A stretch of DNA of 64,000 nucleotides, taken from the NCBI GenBank assembly GCA_026724425.1, contig JAIUCV010000355.1:124001-188000 (forward strand), given 5' to 3'. A program made the translations under genes and the position numbers. Shown one piece after another: positions 21,212 to 32,710 of this stretch. Below the pieces are notes generated by a model. That model did not search any database and was not told the DNA's origin. It saw only the letters and a program-made list of their open reading frames with translations. Origin of the DNA: Erythrophleum ivorense. Taxonomy: Eukaryota; Streptophyta; Magnoliopsida; Fabales; Fabaceae. Every line of letters begins with the position of its first letter. Within the stretch, counting starts at the first letter, position 1.

Positions 21212-22330
21212 AATGTTGTAATTTTAAATTATGTTCGAAAAACTTTATAAAGAGGTTAATTTAAATAGGAATTAATTTTTTGTTTGTATCCAAACAATTC
21301 ACTTTCAAAGTTTATTCTTTAATTTATATCCTTGCATATGAAAATACCTTTCTTTTTCTTTTGTAGTTGTTGGAGAAGTTGAAAATCCTCAATCTTAGTC
21401 ATTCACATTATTTGACACAAACTCCCAACTTTTCAAATTTACCCAACCTTAAAAGGTTAATACTCAAAGATTGTTCAAGGTTGTCTATGGTTCACCACAC
21501 AATTGGACAACTTAATAAACTTCTTTTGTTAAATTTGAAAGATTGTAAATTTCTTCCCAACCTACCAAGAAGTATATATAAGTTAACATCTTTGAAGACT
21601 CTCAATCTCTCTGGTTGTTCAAAGATTGAAAAGTTGAAAGAGGACTTGGAACAAATGGAATCCTTGATGACTCTTATTGCAGATAATATAGCTATAACAA
21701 AAGTGCCTTTTTCAATAGTAAGATCAAAAATTAGATATATATATCTCTGTGTGGTTATGAAGGATTATCGCTTGATGTCTTTCCTTCACTTATTTGGTCT
21801 TAGATGTCCCTAAAGCATAATCCCCTCTCTCTTATTCAACCATTTGAAAGTTTGTCATCTATAGTTTCCTTCAACATACAGAATTCAAATTTCCATGGTC
21901 TATCATCTATTATTAAGGAAGTTCCAAAGCTTCAAAGTCTACGTGTGCAATGCGACTCAGATTCCCAACTAGGTCAAGATTATAAGAAGAATTTTGGATA
22001 CATTATATGTCACAAATTGTATGCAATTGGAAGCATTATCAAGTACATCACAAATCTTAGCTTCAGGTATGGATACTTTGCCAATAACTAATTGTTACAA
22101 TCAAAGTCACATTTCTGCAACCTCACAAATTCGTTGAGATGTCTTTTGATTCAAATGGGAAGGAATGACCATGTCACAAATACTCTTATAAAAAGCATTT
22201 CACATGTTAGGTCTGTCTATCTCGCTATAATTATAACTACTAGAGTAAATTATATAGTTTATTTTTATCTAGTTGGATTGAATATTACTTGTCCTTTCTT
22301 GATTTAAAATGTTATTCAATTCTCTTGTAA

Positions 22331-23076
22331 TCAGCATAATTCTCAAAATTGGACCAAATCAATTGGTTTAACTAGTTAAACCAGGAATCGGTCCCTGATT
22401 CGATTTGGTTAGCTTAGAAAACTAGTCAATTAAAAAACTAATCAAAAATAGGTTAAACTAGCGAAAAACTGGACCAGTCAAAAATCGGTTTGAACCGATT
22501 AGTGAATTTTTTGAAAAGATTTTTCTCATATAATAAAAAAATTCATCTTGAATAAATTTGAAAAATTAAAAAATATAAGGCGCTAGAAAAATGAGGAGGT
22601 TGAAATATAGAGATTTTTTTTAAAAAAAGAGATATATAAGAAAATAAAATGTGCGTATTTAGCTATTTTCGATACTTGCTCTTTATTCTACTCTATTTCC
22701 TAGTAGCATTTCTCTGAAATATCAAGTTGTTTGGGCAAAATTGCTATTTATTTTTTTATTTTTTTTAATTTCTTAATATAATTTGGGAATTCCAAAAATT
22801 TAATATTAAATACCCTTAATTTTTAATCATGGGTAGTTTTTGTTTTTCAATTAAAAAATAATTTCTCAATCATTTTAAGAAATATAGAATTAGTAATTAA
22901 ATATTTAAAATTTACTAATATTTATTTGTTACATTAAAATTTTAATATATAAAATTTTAAAAGAATATATTTAATTATTATCGATTCAACTACATTTCAA
23001 CTACAGTTTGACTAATAAAAATTATAAACCAGTATCTTTACTGGTTTAATGATTAGTCTAATTTTAAAAATATTGA
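22331..23076. mobile_element. 746-bp MITE-like insertion in last intron of TNL copy 2, TSD TAA
   Basis: Comparison with the intron of copy 1 (around 3010-3030, TTGTAATAAG) shows a clean insertion after TTGTAA. The element begins TCAGCATAATTCTCAAAATT and its other end, reverse-complemented, begins TCAATATTTTTAAAATTAGA, so the ends are imperfect inverted repeats sharing TCA and AAAATTRGAC. TAA stands on both sides (22,328-22,330 and 23,077-23,079), the target preference of PIF/Harbinger elements. Subterminal sequence is full of AACCGATT/AACTAGTT-type motifs. There is no coding capacity. Confidence 0.7.
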
Positions 23077-24634
23077 TAATAAGTTATAAAATAAATTATA
23101 TCAACTTTAACTTTCCTTAAAGTTGAGCTAAATTACATTTGATATTTTTGTTAAAAATTGTCATTTAGCTCTTATGATGTTTGATATATATCACGCAAAT
23201 ATGTTTTACTCTTTATTTTTTTGCCAATAAAGTTAACCTTTTGCAAAAAGTACATTCCATTCAAAGTATGAAAGGATATTGTTCTCAATCTTTTCTTTTC
23301 TCAAGCATAGTTACTTTTTATCCTTATTGTTTATTGTGCTTATATCTATGTGATGCAGGTTACCTGTTTATTAAAAAATCTAATGAAAGGAGTACATAAA
23401 TGTGATGTTAAGCTCTAATATGAATTTAAGATTTTATTCTTAATGTGACAAAATAAGCAATAAAGTCATTCATTTTTGGAAGAAAGACACATCTTGTGCA
23501 AAAATTTAATGTAATTGATAGAAAGTAAATAATTAGGAGAGGTTTCTACAGCATTACAACATGTCAAGGGAGTCAGATAACATTTTTGAAACAAGATCAG
23601 GTATAATTTAACCAAACATCATGAGAGGTTAGAATAATTTAGTACAAGTTATATAATTACTTGATCACGCTATAATACTTTCTATCCAAATTTTGACAAA
23701 AGTAACCATTTAAGCATTAAGTTAGCGAATGATTTTAATGTTAAAAGTATGTTTTACTTTTCTCTTGAACAATTTTACATTGATCTTAGATTATTTCTAG
23801 GATTTAATTGATAATTTCAATTTTCAAATGCCATTTTAATCTTAAGAATGGTTTAAAAGTGTATGAAGCTATTTAATGAATCAATGGAACATACTTTGAA
23901 CAATAAATTTATTCATTGTTTTTTATTAAGATGAAGATTAAGATGAAAAATATCATTCAAGTTGGGTGGTATTTAACCAAACTGCATCAGTATTGAAGCT
24001 TTAAATCACCATGAGATGAGCTAAACCACCTAACCTTTAATAATTAATATATATTTATGTAAGTGCTAATTTGAGCAAATTTTTATGGTGTAGAAGTTGG
24101 AAACCAGTGGGTTTGATGATTGTTGTCTTCCCGGTGACAAACATCCTGACTGGCTAACCTTTAGTGGTGAAAGAGATTCAGTAATTTTCGAGGTACCTCA
24201 AGTTGGTAGTTGTAGCTTGAAAAGAATGGCTTTGTGCATTCTTTACTTGTCTTCTCAATGCAACATGACGTTTTGGACATATTAATAATGTGTTGATCAT
24301 AAATCACACCAAGACTACCATTCAGCTCTACAAGCGAGACACACTAACTTCCTTTGAAGATGAAGAATGTGAAAGCTATATTTCAAATCTTGAACCTGGT
24401 GATAAAATGGAGATTATGGTGGTTTGTGGGTATGGACTCACTTTAAAGAAGACAACAGTTTATCTAATTTATGGTTCATCAATTCAGGAAACGATGGAAA
24501 TTTCACATGCTGAAGATAATTTTCCTTTAGTTCCTGGTAGTGGTGAAAACATGTATAGAAATCCAACCAGGGTTAGAACTAGGAGTAGATTTAGTCACAA
24601 AATGTTTTCCAAATTTTTTTCAAAAATGTTCTAA

Positions 24635-25729
24635 GAAATAGAGAACTTCAAGAAATTTTTTTCAAATATGCCCTTTTATTATATTCATCTTCCAGCAAAA
24701 AAAAATTCTTATATTGAATTTCAGTTTTTTTTAATATTTTTTATTATAGTTGTTTATCTTTTTCTTTCTTTGCTTTTTTGGTGTAGTTTATTTATCAATT
24801 GGATGGTGTTTCTGTCTCTGTAAAATGTAGGATGATGGCTCATGTTTTATTAAACATATATGCGAAAAGTAGCGATAGATGCTAATGGAGTTGTGTTTAG
24901 CGATACATAGAAGACAACTTTCACACAATGCTTGCTTTAATTAATACTTATAAGTCATTATCTAACTTGTTCACAAACATGATTAATTCAGCATAAAAAG
25001 ATAAGATTGGATTTCCTTCCTTCTTGAGTGGAAATGATGTTCTTTAGACTAATTATGTTTGAATGCGAGAGGGATAACTACATAAGAAATGGGAAAATAT
25101 GTCTTTTGATCGCTAATAAACATGCTTTTTTTTCTTTTCTTTTTTTTGTTTTGGGGGGGGGGGGGGGGGTGGAGGGGTTTAATTGAAATTAGCGTGTCTT
25201 TTGATCTAGCATTGACATATGTGGGTATAGAAGTACAATGGCTAAGGAATTCCTTATTGAAATTCAAATGTGGTGCAATAAAGCTATTATGTTTTGTGCA
25301 TGCATAAAGTGAGTATACAAAGTGAAAAGTTCAAATATGTTAGTTTGAGGTGTAAATATGTTGAATAATTAATCTGTAATGGTATAATCACTAATCATTA
25401 TGCACAACAAGAAAAAGAACAAATAATGAGGAAATATATCTTTCACTAAATATTAAAGGATTAACGAGCAAAGAAAAAATCTTTGCCAAATCTCACGATA
25501 ATTAAAAGGAAAAATGTACGAAAGATGGCATAAATTTTGACAATAGATTAATAACAATCTTTCCTGGGAAATGTTTTGGCTAAGTTATGAGAGACTGGTT
25601 ACTTCATATATCCAATTTTTCACTAGCCCGTTGTTATGGTGAAGGAATAGTGAGAATGATAAATTTCTCACTAACATTTTTTATCGTGAAAACCAAAAAA
25701 GAAAATATTGACGGTAATTTTTATAATGA
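24635..25729. other. 3' flank of TNL copy 2, with a poly-G run
   Basis: This is the homologue of the flank of copy 1 up to about 25,400. It contains a run of about 17 G at 25,154-25,170 within T-rich sequence, absent from copy 1. No gene is seen. Confidence 0.6.
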
Positions 25730-26519
25730 ATGATCAGGATTTTTCGAATCCACTTTTCCTCGCTAAAAAATTCTCTCCCCAACCCTTGTAACATGACTAC
25801 TTTTCCTACGGCTGTGACATGCATTGAATCAGTTCCTTCCCAAGAAGAGCAAGTTCCACATGTTGGGCACACCATCTTCCAATCGGTTGTGGAAGCGAAA
25901 ACACAACCAGGGCCAAAGACGATACGGGCCCTCCAATGGTTCGACAAAATGCCTCTAAGAGGATTGACCATTCGGCAGGATACACTTACAGTATGACGTC
26001 CCACGGCCATGAAAGACCAAAATGGTGAGTTGAAGAACGACTTGCTTTCCCCAGTCCATAAAAATAGGTCAGTTCCAGCGGAGGTGGATGATGGATGGGC
26101 TGAGCAAGATATTTAGATATCTCAGGATGAACATAACGAGGATGGTTTTCATGAGAATATGCAGGTCTCTGTTTCTACTTCGGATACAAGGTTACCATAC
26201 CAATGTCAATATTATACCTGAAAATAATAGAAACTATTTGTCCTCCTCCCAAGGAGCATTTGGAAGAACCAGATGGAACGTACAGTCAGAAGCGGCAGGG
26301 TCATGGTTGTACCAATTCTTTGGAGTTAGTCTTGTCCAGTCCATCTGATCATGAGAACAAAGGAGAGCCTTTAGCAGCTTTGGGTGAGAAGGACGACAAA
26401 GAGACTTCTGAGACTGTGAATTTAGGGGAATCACTCCATGGAAGTTGAAAATAAATCTCAGCCGGTCCCTGTTCTACACAAAAATGATGTTGACATAAAT
26501 AGCAAAGCCAAAACCACTG
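25730..26519 (+). pseudogene. gene-fragment cassette copy 2: unidentified 5' pieces
   Basis: This has several short open pieces separated by stops and frameshifts: NMTTFPTAVTCIESVPSQEE (about 25,795), a piece homologous to 7981-8205 (KDQNGELKNDLLSP at about 26,010), and PPPKEHLEEPDGTYSQKRQ with SSPSDHENKGEPLAALGEK (about 26,230-26,450). I do not recognise the parent genes. Their order before a PP2C piece suggests either a PP2C N-terminal region, which is poorly conserved, or other captured genes. Confidence 0.5.
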
Positions 26520-26745
26520 AAACAACTGTACTTCGATTCTTGAAGATCCCTATTCAAAATGCTAATAGGGAATGGAGCATTTGATGCAGTAAGCAAGTGT
26601 ATGAATCAGCAGATGATTCATTTCTTTGGAGTCTATGATGGTCATGAGTTCCCTCAGATGGCAAATTATTGTTGTGACCATATTCATTTGGCTTTGGCTG
26701 AAGAAATAGAATTTGTTATGGAAGGTCTAATTAGGGAAGTCTGAA
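26520..26745 (+). pseudogene. group A (HAB/ABI-like) protein phosphatase 2C fragment
   Basis: The piece reads LRFLKIPIQ, then after a one-base insertion MLIGNGAFDAVSKCMNQQ, then FFGVYDGHEF and HIHLALAEEIEFV. In intact group A PP2Cs, which switch off abscisic-acid signalling by dephosphorylating SnRK2 kinases, this region is FFGVYDGHGGSQVANYC, with a metal-binding aspartate and glycine pair. Here DGHGG has become DGHEF. Only about 70 of some 500 residues remain. It is a dead fragment and has no counterpart in the left cassette. Confidence 0.8.
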
Positions 26746-26756
26746 GGCTAAAGTTG

Positions 26757-27250
26757 AAGGCAAAACAAATCGTGAGCCTATTACTATTACTCATACGAGA
26801 TTGGTAGAGTTGGGAGAGGACCGTGCTAATCGACCTGTTTTTCAAGCTTGCTTAGTATTGGGAGTTCATCCACAACCTACTTTCGGTTCATCTTCTAATC
26901 TTGAAGCTCTTGCCCGTCAAGCAAGTAAAAGTAATGTTGAAGATGGGGATCTTGATATATATGCGACACATTCTTTTACCGGCCCATGCATGAGATTACC
27001 TTTTGAACAGTTGACAAGCTTCAAGCTCTTAGTCAGTTAACTTTATTACTTGGTGAGAGGGGACTGAAAATTCAAGAAGCTCATGCGTGTTCCACCATTG
27101 ATGGGTTTTTCAAGATGTCTTCATTGTTGAGGGTTGGCCAAATGAGGAAACTTAGGAGCTTAAACGTGTATTGGGAACGAAAATTTTGAACTTTAAGCGG
27201 GAGCAACCTCTGTCAAAACAGGGCTTGTCTTCCGCTGCCAATGGACATTA
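26757..27250 (+). pseudogene. ACT-domain Raf-like kinase (STY8/17/46-type) N-terminal fragment
   Basis: The piece reads THTRLVELGEDRANRPVFQA, GVHPQPTFGSSSNLEALA, then in a shifted frame ALSQLTLLLGERGLKIQEAH and STIDGF, then near 27,120 in a further frame VEGWPNEET and KQGLSSAANG. This is the order of the cytosolic kinases that phosphorylate chloroplast transit peptides: N-terminal region, PPTFGSSPNLEALA-like linker, ACT domain (SQLTxLLxExGLxIQEAHAFSTxDG). The kinase domain itself is missing, and a stretch between the first two motifs is deleted. There are no introns where plant copies have them, as far as I recall. Confidence 0.75.
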
Positions 27251-27289
27251 TCAGGGGTGCTCTTTGAATTGGGTTGGTGATCACTGGAA

Positions 27290-27430
27290 CCCAAGCACAG
27301 GACATAAAACTGTGCTTCAATATCATACTGATAACTACAATACTCAATTTTTAGAAGATTTGATGAATGTCAATGATTTTGATATTGTTAAAGACGTGAT
27401 TTTTTGCCCTTTTAGTTCACGAGTTCAGTA
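27290..27430 (+). pseudogene. unidentified piece shared by both cassettes
   Basis: An open stretch reads QYHTDNYNTQFLEDLMNVND and then DIVKDVIFCPFSSRV. It has a homologue at 8310-8405 in the left cassette. I do not recognise it; it sits between the kinase and synthetase pieces. Confidence 0.45.
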
Positions 27431-27499
27431 GTGTTGTTCTCATATTATGGGATGTACACGTTGGCTCTAATCCTGTCGTTAAGGTTGAAATAATTCCTT

Positions 27500-27880
27500 T
27501 TAATAATTTGGTCCTTTGTTGCATCAAAGAAGACAGCGCCTTCTGGTGGAAGAAACTAGAGAATGTGGAGCTGTATCAGTTTATGCGCAAACACAAGGTG
27601 CCATCCCACACTCTGATGTTTCCCTCTACTCTACCTGTAACTAGTGAAAATTGGACTTTAGTAAAGACTATTAGTGTTACTCAATACTTGAATTACGGAG
27701 CAGGGAAGTTTTCCAAAAGCAAAGGCATTGGAGAGTTTGGTCATGATGTAAAAGATACTAGTATTCCAGTTGAAGTTTGGAGATACTGCTAACCAACAGG
27801 CCTGAGGTATCACATACTTTTTTTTCATGGCCTAACTTGCAGGCAATACTAAACACTGAGTTGCCGAACAATCTACTGTG
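27500..27880 (+). pseudogene. methionyl-tRNA synthetase fragment
   Basis: The frame reads FWWKKLENVELYQFM, HTLMFPSTL, ENWTLVKTISVTQYLNYGAG, KFSKSKGIGEFGHD and SIPVEVWRY, then after a frameshift LLTNRPEVS and NLQAILNTELPNNL. This is the class I catalytic-core segment of plant cytosolic methionyl-tRNA synthetase around the KMSKS signature (KFSKS at 27,706-27,720). Only about 120 residues of some 800 remain and no intron is present. The left cassette has a more decayed version at 8500-8770. It is not a functional synthetase. Confidence 0.85.
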
Positions 27881-28330
27881 CTCAGGATCTTTTCAAATCA
27901 ACAGTACTGAAATAGCACAGGGAGCAAATAAGATTGATGCAGTTTATGGTAGAAATTTTCTTTTGTTTCATGTCATCTATTTCAACCTTGGGGACAAGGT
28001 TGATTTTAAGGGAAAATAAATATCAAGAATATGCTAATAAGATATGTTGTAAGATAGGATAATTTGAAAAAGGAATATTTTTATTACTCCAAGGTTGATT
28101 TCCAGGGAAAAAGAATATTAAGAATATGCTAATAAAATATGTGGTAAGATAGGATAATTTGAAAAAAAAAAAGGATATTTTTATTATTTAGCTTTAGTAT
28201 TTTGCTGCCTTGCCTATGCAGGGTTTATATACTCATTTTATATTTCAAGAAGAGAAATTTGGTGAGCTAGACTTAAAAGAGTTTTCACACATTCTTCCAA
28301 AAAAGGATTCCTACTTGCAATTTTATGCTT
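27881..28330 (+). repeat. tandem 95-bp duplication and retroelement-like tail of cassette 2
   Basis: From about 27,990 the phrase AAGGTTGATTTTAAGGGAAA with AGAATATGCTAATAA and GTAAGATAGGATAATTTG is repeated at about 28,090-28,180. The piece just before it (YFNLGDKVDFKGK) resembles the last residues and polypurine region of a gypsy polyprotein. The left cassette lacks this block, so it is either an insertion here or a deletion there. From 28,215 a short open piece, FIFQEEKFGELDLKEFSH, matches 8845 onward. Confidence 0.6.
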
Positions 28331-28468
28331 ATTGATCTAAAATCATAATAGATAGTCTAAATGATTTATAGTTTACATTTTTATTTAAGGTTAAATCTAT
28401 TGCATGGGCAATTGTTTTCATTGGCTCCCACAAAAGCACATGCTATTATTGCCACTGAAGATTTTGAC

Positions 28469-29141
28469 TAGGGGTATTCAAAATCGATCCAAACCAATTG
28501 AATTGAACTAAACTAATAAAAACTGAACTAAATCGATTAAAAAAAATTAAAATCAATTTTGGATATTTATAAAACCCAATGGTTTTATTCGATTTCAATT
28601 TTGTCAAATTTGATTCTATTTTAACCGAACCAATAAATTTTTTTTTACTTGTATTAACTAAGTCCAAATTATATATAAGCATTTCATCAATAAAAAAAAC
28701 AATGATATTTTTTTCTACTTTACTTATATTTAAATGAGTTTATCAAATAAATTATTTTGAAAATGTTATTATTTTGTTGTCTTTACATATGACATTTAAT
28801 TACAATCATAGAATAATTAAACATAATTATAATGAATAATTTTTTATTAAAAAAAGATATAATAATTAATTAAATCAACATTATTATTTATTAGAATGTT
28901 AAAAGATGCATCATATTAGAAGTCAAATTTTATATATTATAAGAAACAAAACCTTAAAAAAAATTAAATCACTTTTAGGAAAAAAAAAACATAAATCAAA
29001 CTGGATCAAACTGAACAAAAATCGAATCAAATTTATTAGAAGTTAAAACTAATAAGGTCCAAAAAAATACTAAACTGATAACGTCGGTTCGATTTGATTT
29101 TTATCTAAAACCAAACAAAACCAAACCTATGAACACCCTTA
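28469..29141. mobile_element. hAT-like MITE, 8-bp TSD ATTTTGAC
   Basis: This 673-bp element has terminal inverted repeats: left TAGGGGTATTCA, right reading TAAGGGTGTTCA in reverse complement. It is flanked by ATTTTGAC at 28,461-28,468 and 29,142-29,149. An 8-bp target duplication with YARGG ends is the hallmark of hAT elements. Subterminal regions are rich in AACCRAA/TTYGGTT-type motifs, typical of transposase-binding arrays. It has no coding capacity. Confidence 0.85.
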
Positions 29142-29149
29142 ATTTTGAC

Positions 29150-29779
29150 ATCTTTTGTTTTGTTATTATTTTTAGACAGAAACGATTCTCTACAACAAGT
29201 AAATTTGAACTGTTTTATATCTAATTTGAATAGTTTAAATTTTAAATTTTTTAATTTTTTAATCTTTTTTTATTTTGATATTTTTTTTATTTCAAAAAAA
29301 AATACAAGATGAAGACAACCTTTCAATTGTCATTAAAAAGGCTTGTCTGTCTAAGAGGAGTTAAAAGAATATTTTCATCTTACATCTTATTTCTTTTAAA
29401 ATTAAAAATAATTTTAAAATTAAAAATTTTAAAATTTAGACTATTTAAATTAAATTTGAACAACTTATAAGCATGACATGCCGTGGAGGATCCTAATTTT
29501 AGCCTTGGTTGGATAGATTTGTAGGTAGAAAAAGTGGGAAAAAGGAAAAAATTAAAAGCATGTTCGGTTGAACGTGAAAAATTGCCCACTTTATCCCTTT
29601 TAATTTCTTCTGTCATGTCTTGTTTTCTACCTTAGTATCACTCTCTCCTCCTTTCATCAAATATTATTTAAGTTAAAATAGTATTTTAATCATTTAATTT
29701 CATTCATTATTTTAAATTGATCCTTTAAATTTAAAACATTTTAAAATAGTTATTTTAAGTCTTAAATTCATCTCAAATT
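29150..29779. other. AT-rich spacer
   Basis: No gene or element end is supported. The stretch 29,390-29,440 is low-complexity AAAATTAAAAAT sequence. Confidence 0.55.
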
Positions 29780-30700
29780 CTAATCCACACAAAGAAAACA
29801 AAATACATCTATAAGTTTTTGCCCTGTAATTTGTTTGTTTATTTCTTTATTTCCCTTTTTCTTCTTCTCGTTTGTTATGACGAGCAATGTCTTCATCCAT
29901 TTGCTCTGATTTCTTATGCCAGACATTCTTTCTTTTCTTTCTAACACACAATCTGTGCATTAAAAAAAAATCCAGAAAAGAAAACAAATATGTCAGCACA
30001 AATCTATGTACATTTAAAAGTTGTAATCCTGTCAAGGACCCAATTGAAAAGTTGCATATCATGTACATTTTCTAATGGTTCCATAAATTTGTAAAAAATG
30101 ATGATACTATGTTTTTTTGTAAACACTATATTTTTTAGTTATGACATAATAATTACTAAATATATATTTAGCATATTTTAATAATTTATTATTATAATTA
30201 TATTGATTAATTACAAAAGAAATAAAGTAATTCTTTCAAGAGTCATTAATTATTAAATAAGTTAATATTTTAAATAATTATTAAATAAATATTATTCTAT
30301 ATTTAATAACTATTGCGTGATAACTAAAGAATATGATATTTTCAGAAAGATAATATAGTCAGTCATTTGTCAAATGAAAATAAGCATACGGACTATCATA
30401 AGATATATGAAGGAAAGATGGGAATTAGATTATTCATTATAGATATCTAATTACAATACCATATAATTATTTCAATACTTTCTGGCTTCCTTTTCACTCA
30501 CCCATCAAGCCTTCCTCCATATATATCGTTTACACAACCCCGAAAGGGAAAAAAAAAAAAAATTACGGAGCACATACCATGGGACGTGAAACATTAAACC
30601 GTGAAATGCCAGAGATACCCTATCAAAGACAACTCTGAGAAGAAACCATGATTCTCTGTAGCATTTCGAAGAAGAAATAACGGTGGCCCTAACTTTCTCT
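29780..30700. repeat. dispersed spacer module A, copy 2
   Basis: This module is homologous to 12,573-13,530 and 34,868-35,760: ACAAAGAAAACAAAATACA, GCTCTGATTTCTTATGCCA, TGGTTCCATAAATTTGTAAA, the ATTATTAAATAA block, TTCACTCACCCATCAAGCC and AACTCTGAGAAGAAACCATG occur in the same order. Inserted A-runs and substitutions make it non-coding. Confidence 0.7.
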
Positions 30701-31550
30701 TGGAATAAAAAAAAGTAATCTGATGTAGATAGAAGATACGAATAGCAAAAACTAACGGGTCGTTTGGTTTGTTTGCTTAGGCGCGAGGTGAACACATCCC
30801 ATTTACGTAATTTATATAATATTTATTATATTTTTATAATTATTTTTTATTTATTAAATTTTAATTTTAATTATTAAATTTCATTTTTTAAAAATAAAGA
30901 CAAAAAATATTTTTTTTATTTTACTTATATTCACTTATTAATTTTTTATATTTCAATAAAAATAAGTAAATAAAAAAAAATAGCCATTTGAAATCTGTTT
31001 TATTTGTGATGAGTGGATAATTGGGAAGAAAATGAAAAAAAAAATTGTATAATAACTATTTTATTTATATAATTTCTACTTAAATATTATTTAATATTAT
31101 TTATTTAATTATTAAAAATAAAGATATTAAACTTATTTTTTATTTCTAAATTTTATTTATTTTATTTTTGTACGTAGCTCTTTAAATGCCACACGCGCTC
31201 GAAAGTGTTTCCAATTAGGCAAAAGCAGGCTATGCTAAAGTGCAGAGAAGGTTGCGTCGAAGTTAAGGAAGTCTGCTCCATGCATGTACTTTTAGAAAAG
31301 AACACGAAACACTCGATGTCTCCACGTGTCTTTCGGGCTTAAGCTTTTAACAAAAGAGGCCTATTTTCTTTTGGTCCTTGTCAATTTTGTCATCTTCTCA
31401 CTGAAAGTAAAAAAGCTAACCTAAAGCTAAAGGCAGGCATGGCATCATCAATATAAAAATTTATTAATAAAAAAGAAAGGACGTGGATTCACATTCATAA
31501 GAATGGCCATCATAATCTGGTATGAATGCCCGTCATCATCCTCTCCGATA
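30640..31550. repeat. spacer module E, copy 1
   Basis: Landmarks are GAAGAAATAACGGTGGCC, ACTTTCTCTTGGAATAA, GCTATGCTAAAGTG, GTCTGCTCC and CTCGATGTCTCCACGTG. The same series occurs at 32,236-32,700 (partly) and 48,410-48,760. In this copy an AT-rich stretch of about 400 bases (30,790-31,190) separates the halves. No gene is seen. Confidence 0.6.
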
Positions 31551-31914
31551 TGCACGCGGATCCAGGTTCCTGAATTTAAGTATAAAAATAAAAATTATAT
31601 AATTATAAAAATAAAAATTTGAATCATAAAAAAATAAAATTTAAAAATTTCAATTCTGTTGTATAATTAAAATTTTAGTAACGCTTATTACTGCTAATGA
31701 TTCATATTCCTCCCAGATTCAATTCGAAAGGGAAAGAGTAGACTCCACCCCCCACTCCCTTCTTTAAAATTAAATGCAGCTTGGTCCACTTTTTACCTCT
31801 ATTCCTTAAGTTACATATGTCAAGGTGAAATCGAGAGTGAAAATTGTAGTCGCCGATGCCCTGTTATTTATAGTGGCATACATTAAAAAAAAATGTCAGT
31901 AAGATCTATTTAGT
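31551..31914. other. short AT-rich spacer
   Basis: No supported feature. A degenerate A-rich repeat of ATAAAAATAAAAATT occurs at 31,580-31,630. Confidence 0.5.
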
Positions 31915-32710
31915 TTTTTTTTTCTTGGTTTAAAATATTTGTGTAGTTCTCGCCTTCATTTTGCACTTCCATTGTTACATATATTGAGACAAACAATTTC
32001 TTTAAGAGATGGGAACCATAACATAAAGGGAGTAAGCTATAAAATTTTTTTTTTTTTAGAAAAAAAGAAAACAGAGAGACACTGCATGAGAGAGCTAAGA
32101 ACAACAATGGTAGGAATTTCAGAGAATAGATACAAAGGGAGAAGATTCCCTTTAGCTAGTCATGAGATTTAAGAGAAAGATAATAAATTCATCTATATGC
32201 TTTCATTGTCTTTTCCATATTCTGTTTCCACTTGTCAGGACTAACTTTCTCTTGGAATAATTAAGAGTTATACGATGCAGACAAAAGATATGAATGGAGA
32301 AAACCAAGGGAGAGAAGTTGATACTTCTGGAGGAAGATCGAAGGAAAGAAATTAAAATAAAAAATGGCCATTCAAACCAGGCATGAAGTGTAAAACATGT
32401 TGTGTCGAAGTCAAGGGAGAGTGCTCCTCGCATAAATTTTGGGAAAAATTTCAGGTAGGGACCTTAACTTTTAAAAAAATTATTTTTAGAAAGGCTTGAT
32501 TGTAATTTTAAAAAAATTTGGTTATAATTTTTGGAAGAACAAGTTGTGAGAAGTTATAAAAAGATTCTTGACAATCAATTTTGTCACTTTAAGGTCGTTA
32601 TCTTAAATTTTTTTCTAAAATTTTAAAAAGGATATGAAAATTTTAATGTCTCTACATATAAAGAGGGCTCAAACTTTAAATAAAATAGGCCTATTTCCTT
32701 TAATGATTTT
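31915..32710. repeat. spacer modules A (partial) and E, additional copy
   Basis: 31,920-32,040 matches the middle of module A (ATTTGTGTAGTTCTCGCCTT, TTTAAGAGATGGGAACCAT). 32,236-32,440 matches module E (ACTTTCTCTTGGAATAA, GACAAAAGATATGAATGGAG, GTGTCGAAGTCAAGG). This shows smaller duplications inside the larger repeat unit. Confidence 0.55.

Larger units (their letters stand above)
19531..24634 (+). pseudogene. TNL resistance gene copy 2, degraded
   Basis: This is a paralogue of the first TNL, exon for exon: NB-ARC 19,531-20,632, linker 20,846-21,121, LRR 21,367-22,205, C-JID 24,094-24,634. All splice sites align, but the LRR donor has lost the consensus last exon G. In-frame stops lie at 19,661, 19,772, 19,808, 20,492 (in the NB-ARC exon) and 21,005 (TGG to TGA). 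In the LRR exon a 2-base insertion near 21,740 and a stop at 21,801 are followed by another frameshift near 21,980. In the last exon a 1-base insertion near 24,272 leads to a stop at 24,283. P-loop and MHD codons persist; RNBS-B is altered (ITIGDQQ). The last intron carries an inserted element. It cannot make a full receptor, though it could still be transcribed. No TIR exon is visible upstream. Confidence 0.92.

Noticed and set aside
25154..25170. Run of about 17 G as a possible G-quadruplex regulator
   Set aside because: A single homopolymer in a decayed flank, absent from the paralogue, with uncertain length in assemblies. No promoter is nearby.
27500..27880. Functional methionyl-tRNA synthetase gene
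   Set aside because: Only about 120 residues are present, with a frameshift and no flanking exons; it is a fragment inside a chimera.
31318..31330. CACGTG G-box as a promoter element
   Set aside because: An isolated six-base match in a repeat module with no gene downstream.
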